NCBI GenBank assembly: GCA_002314195.1
Contig: DCCQ01000130.1
Coordinates: forward strand, 1-6,398
Direction: 5' to 3'
DNA from: Bacteroidales bacterium UBA1077
GTDB taxonomy: Bacteria; Bacteroidota; Bacteroidia; Bacteroidales; UBA932
DNA length: 6,398 nt
The notes under the pieces are model-generated. The model saw only the letters and a list, made by a program, of their open reading frames with translations, did no database searches and was not told where the DNA came from. Position numbers and translations under genes: made by a program. Positions 5,129 through 6,398 of the stretch are shown one piece after another. Every line of letters begins with the position of its first letter. The first letter of the stretch is position 1.

Positions 5129-6398
5129 TCTCAATCTCAAACGGCATCCTTGCGAAGACAAGGTCGCCTTGTCCTTTGGCCCAAGTCCTCTGCCAATTGA
5201 GCAGATCCTTTGCCACTCCTTCAAGCGGAGTGCCGTCAAGCACGCTGGCCATAGCCTCTTCCGGATTTGTGGTCTTGCCGAACTGCTGAAGCAACTGCTC
5301 CATCACCGTCAAAGGCTTAGGGTAACTTACTATGCCCCAGTTCTCTAAATCCGCGTCTCCGGCCATCGAAGCGGCGTATCTTATCGCGTCCTCCAATGTC
5401 CCGATCTCGTCCACAAGACCGATCTCCAGCGCATCCGCTCCTGTCCAGACACGTCCCTGGGCAATCTCGTCGACCGCATCGAAAGTCATGCCGCGTCCCT
5501 CGGCCACGATGCTGACGAAGTTGTTGTAGATGTCATCCACATAGACCTGCATCCAGGCTGTCTCCTCCGCATCGAACGGCCTTGTCAGCGAAAGCATGTC
5601 GGAATGTTTGTGGGACTTGACCGGTACCATGTTGACGTGGGCTATGTCCCTCAGTGTTTTCCCGAACTCCGGGATGGCGGAGAACACACCGATCGACCCG
5701 GTGAGTGTCGTCGCGTTAGTGAATATGTGGTCGCAGCTGTTGGAGATCCAGTAGCCGCCAGAAGCCGCATAATCACCGTAGGAGGCGATGACCGGCTTTT
5801 CGTCTCTTGTGAGATCGATCTCCTCCTTTATCTTGCTGGCGGCCAGCACTGTTCCGCCAGGGGAGTTGACCCTGAACACTACAGCCTTGACGGTAGAGTC
5901 CGCCCTTACCTTCGCTATGATGCTTGCGAAACGGTCTCCGCTGATGTTGTTCGGATCATCCTGCTCAAGGATATTCCCGTTGGCGTAGATGACCGCGATC
6001 TTTTTCTTGGCGGTCAGGTTGAGTGTCGCGTTCGCGGATGCATAGTCGCTGAACGGTATGAATTTTACGTCCTTGTAACTGTCCTTGCCGGCAAGGTCGG
6101 CGAGTTTCCCCTTATATTCCTCAACTGACAGAACCTCATCGGCGAGGTTGTGCTTTACCATATCCTCTGGAAGGGCGATTGACAGATGATCGATGAAGTA
6201 GTCGAGGGAATCCACGGTCAAGCCCCTGCTCACGGCGGTCTCCGCAACCACGGTGTCCCACATGGAATCAATCATAGCCTGGTTCTGCTCCATGTTCTCT
6301 GGGCTTGGGGCGTTCTTGACATACATCTCGCCGGCACTCTTGTACTTCCCGTGGCGGATGAGTTGGTAGTTTATACCGAGTTTGTCGAGCAAGTCCTT
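5121..6398 (-). CDS. sppA: Signal peptide peptidase SppA, 67K type (5' part beyond window)
   Basis: Inner-membrane serine protease with a Ser/Lys dyad that breaks down signal peptides released after secretion. The window holds 425 codons plus the TAA; the start, the membrane anchor and, by comparison with the E. coli protein, nearly 200 N-terminal residues lie beyond the right edge. Numbering from the first whole codon (Lys, 6396-6398), GKYKSA at 17-22 matches GTYKSA of E. coli SppA, whose Lys209 is the general base, pointing to K20. The second domain has RVNSPGG (176-182) and GDYAASGGYW (208-217), where S213 matches nucleophile Ser409. The Lys-Ser spacing of 193 is close to the 200 in E. coli. 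TLTGSIGVF (231-239) and AQGRVWTGADALEIGLVDEIG (313-333) complete the family pattern. Both catalytic residues are present, so the enzyme should be active. A TTG at 6390-6392 is internal, not the start. It converges on tilS. Confidence 0.95.
   Translation of the reverse strand, partial: KDLLDKLGINYQLIRHGKYKSAGEMYVKNAPSPENMEQNQAMIDSMWDTVVAETAVSRGLTVDSLDYFIDHLSIALPEDMVKHNLADEVLSVEEYKGKLADLAGKDSYKDVKFIPFSDYASANATLNLTAKKKIAVIYANGNILEQDDPNNISGDRFASIIAKVRADSTVKAVVFRVNSPGGTVLAASKIKEEIDLTRDEKPVIASYGDYAASGGYWISNSCDHIFTNATTLTGSIGVFSAIPEFGKTLRDIAHVNMVPVKSHKHSDMLSLTRPFDAEETAWMQVYVDDIYNNFVSIVAEGRGMTFDAVDEIAQGRVWTGADALEIGLVDEIGTLEDAIRYAASMAGDADLENWGIVSYPKPLTVMEQLLQQFGKTTNPEEAMASVLDGTPLEGVAKDLLNWQRTWAKGQGDLVFARMPFEIEIR

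Noticed and set aside
5604..6128. 174-codon plus-strand open frame
   Set aside because: It is antisense to the catalytic region of sppA and shows no family features.
6390..6392. TTG as the start codon of sppA
   Set aside because: The frame continues upstream to the window edge and the sequence here aligns to the middle of the first SppA domain (LLDKLG), so the true start is outside the window.

Overview
The window is a stretch of ordinary chromosome from a member of the Bacteroidota, most likely a Bacteroidales species. The evidence is a compact archaeal/eukaryotic-type prolyl-tRNA synthetase very close to the Bacteroides enzyme, a DUF3078-type outer-membrane protein (a family I know mainly from this phylum), a tryptophan/tyrosine-rich lipoprotein of a Bacteroidales style, and mostly SD-less, A-rich start regions. 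Base composition is roughly half G+C. No RNA genes, CRISPR arrays, insertion sequences, integrase or phage genes are visible.

Layout: (1) 1-894, minus strand, the start and most of a lipoprotein gene that runs off the left edge; it has a signal peptide with lipobox, then a Trp/Tyr/Gly/Pro low-complexity block, a His-rich patch and a Ser/Arg-rich tail. (2) 895-1045, a divergent intergenic region with the lipoprotein ribosome binding site and a small inverted repeat. (3) 1046-5128, plus strand, three closely spaced genes that look like one transcription unit: proS (prolyl-tRNA synthetase), a DUF3078 outer-membrane beta-barrel candidate (19 bp later), and tilS (tRNA-Ile lysidine synthetase, 11 bp later). 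(4) 5121-6398, minus strand, the catalytic C-terminal two thirds of the signal peptide peptidase sppA (67K type), converging on tilS with an 8-bp overlap of the coding ends and running off the right edge.

Together the plus-strand unit couples two translation-fidelity functions (charging of tRNA-Pro and the lysidine modification of tRNA-Ile needed to read AUA) with an envelope protein; the flanking minus-strand genes are also envelope-related (a lipoprotein and a membrane peptidase).

The least ordinary signals are an 81-bp REP-like inverted-repeat module that sits in frame inside tilS and is translated as a linker, with a possible older satellite copy upstream, and the three-part low-complexity lipoprotein. 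I see no new multi-gene system here. Coding density is high, and the only gene-free stretch is the 151-bp divergent region.
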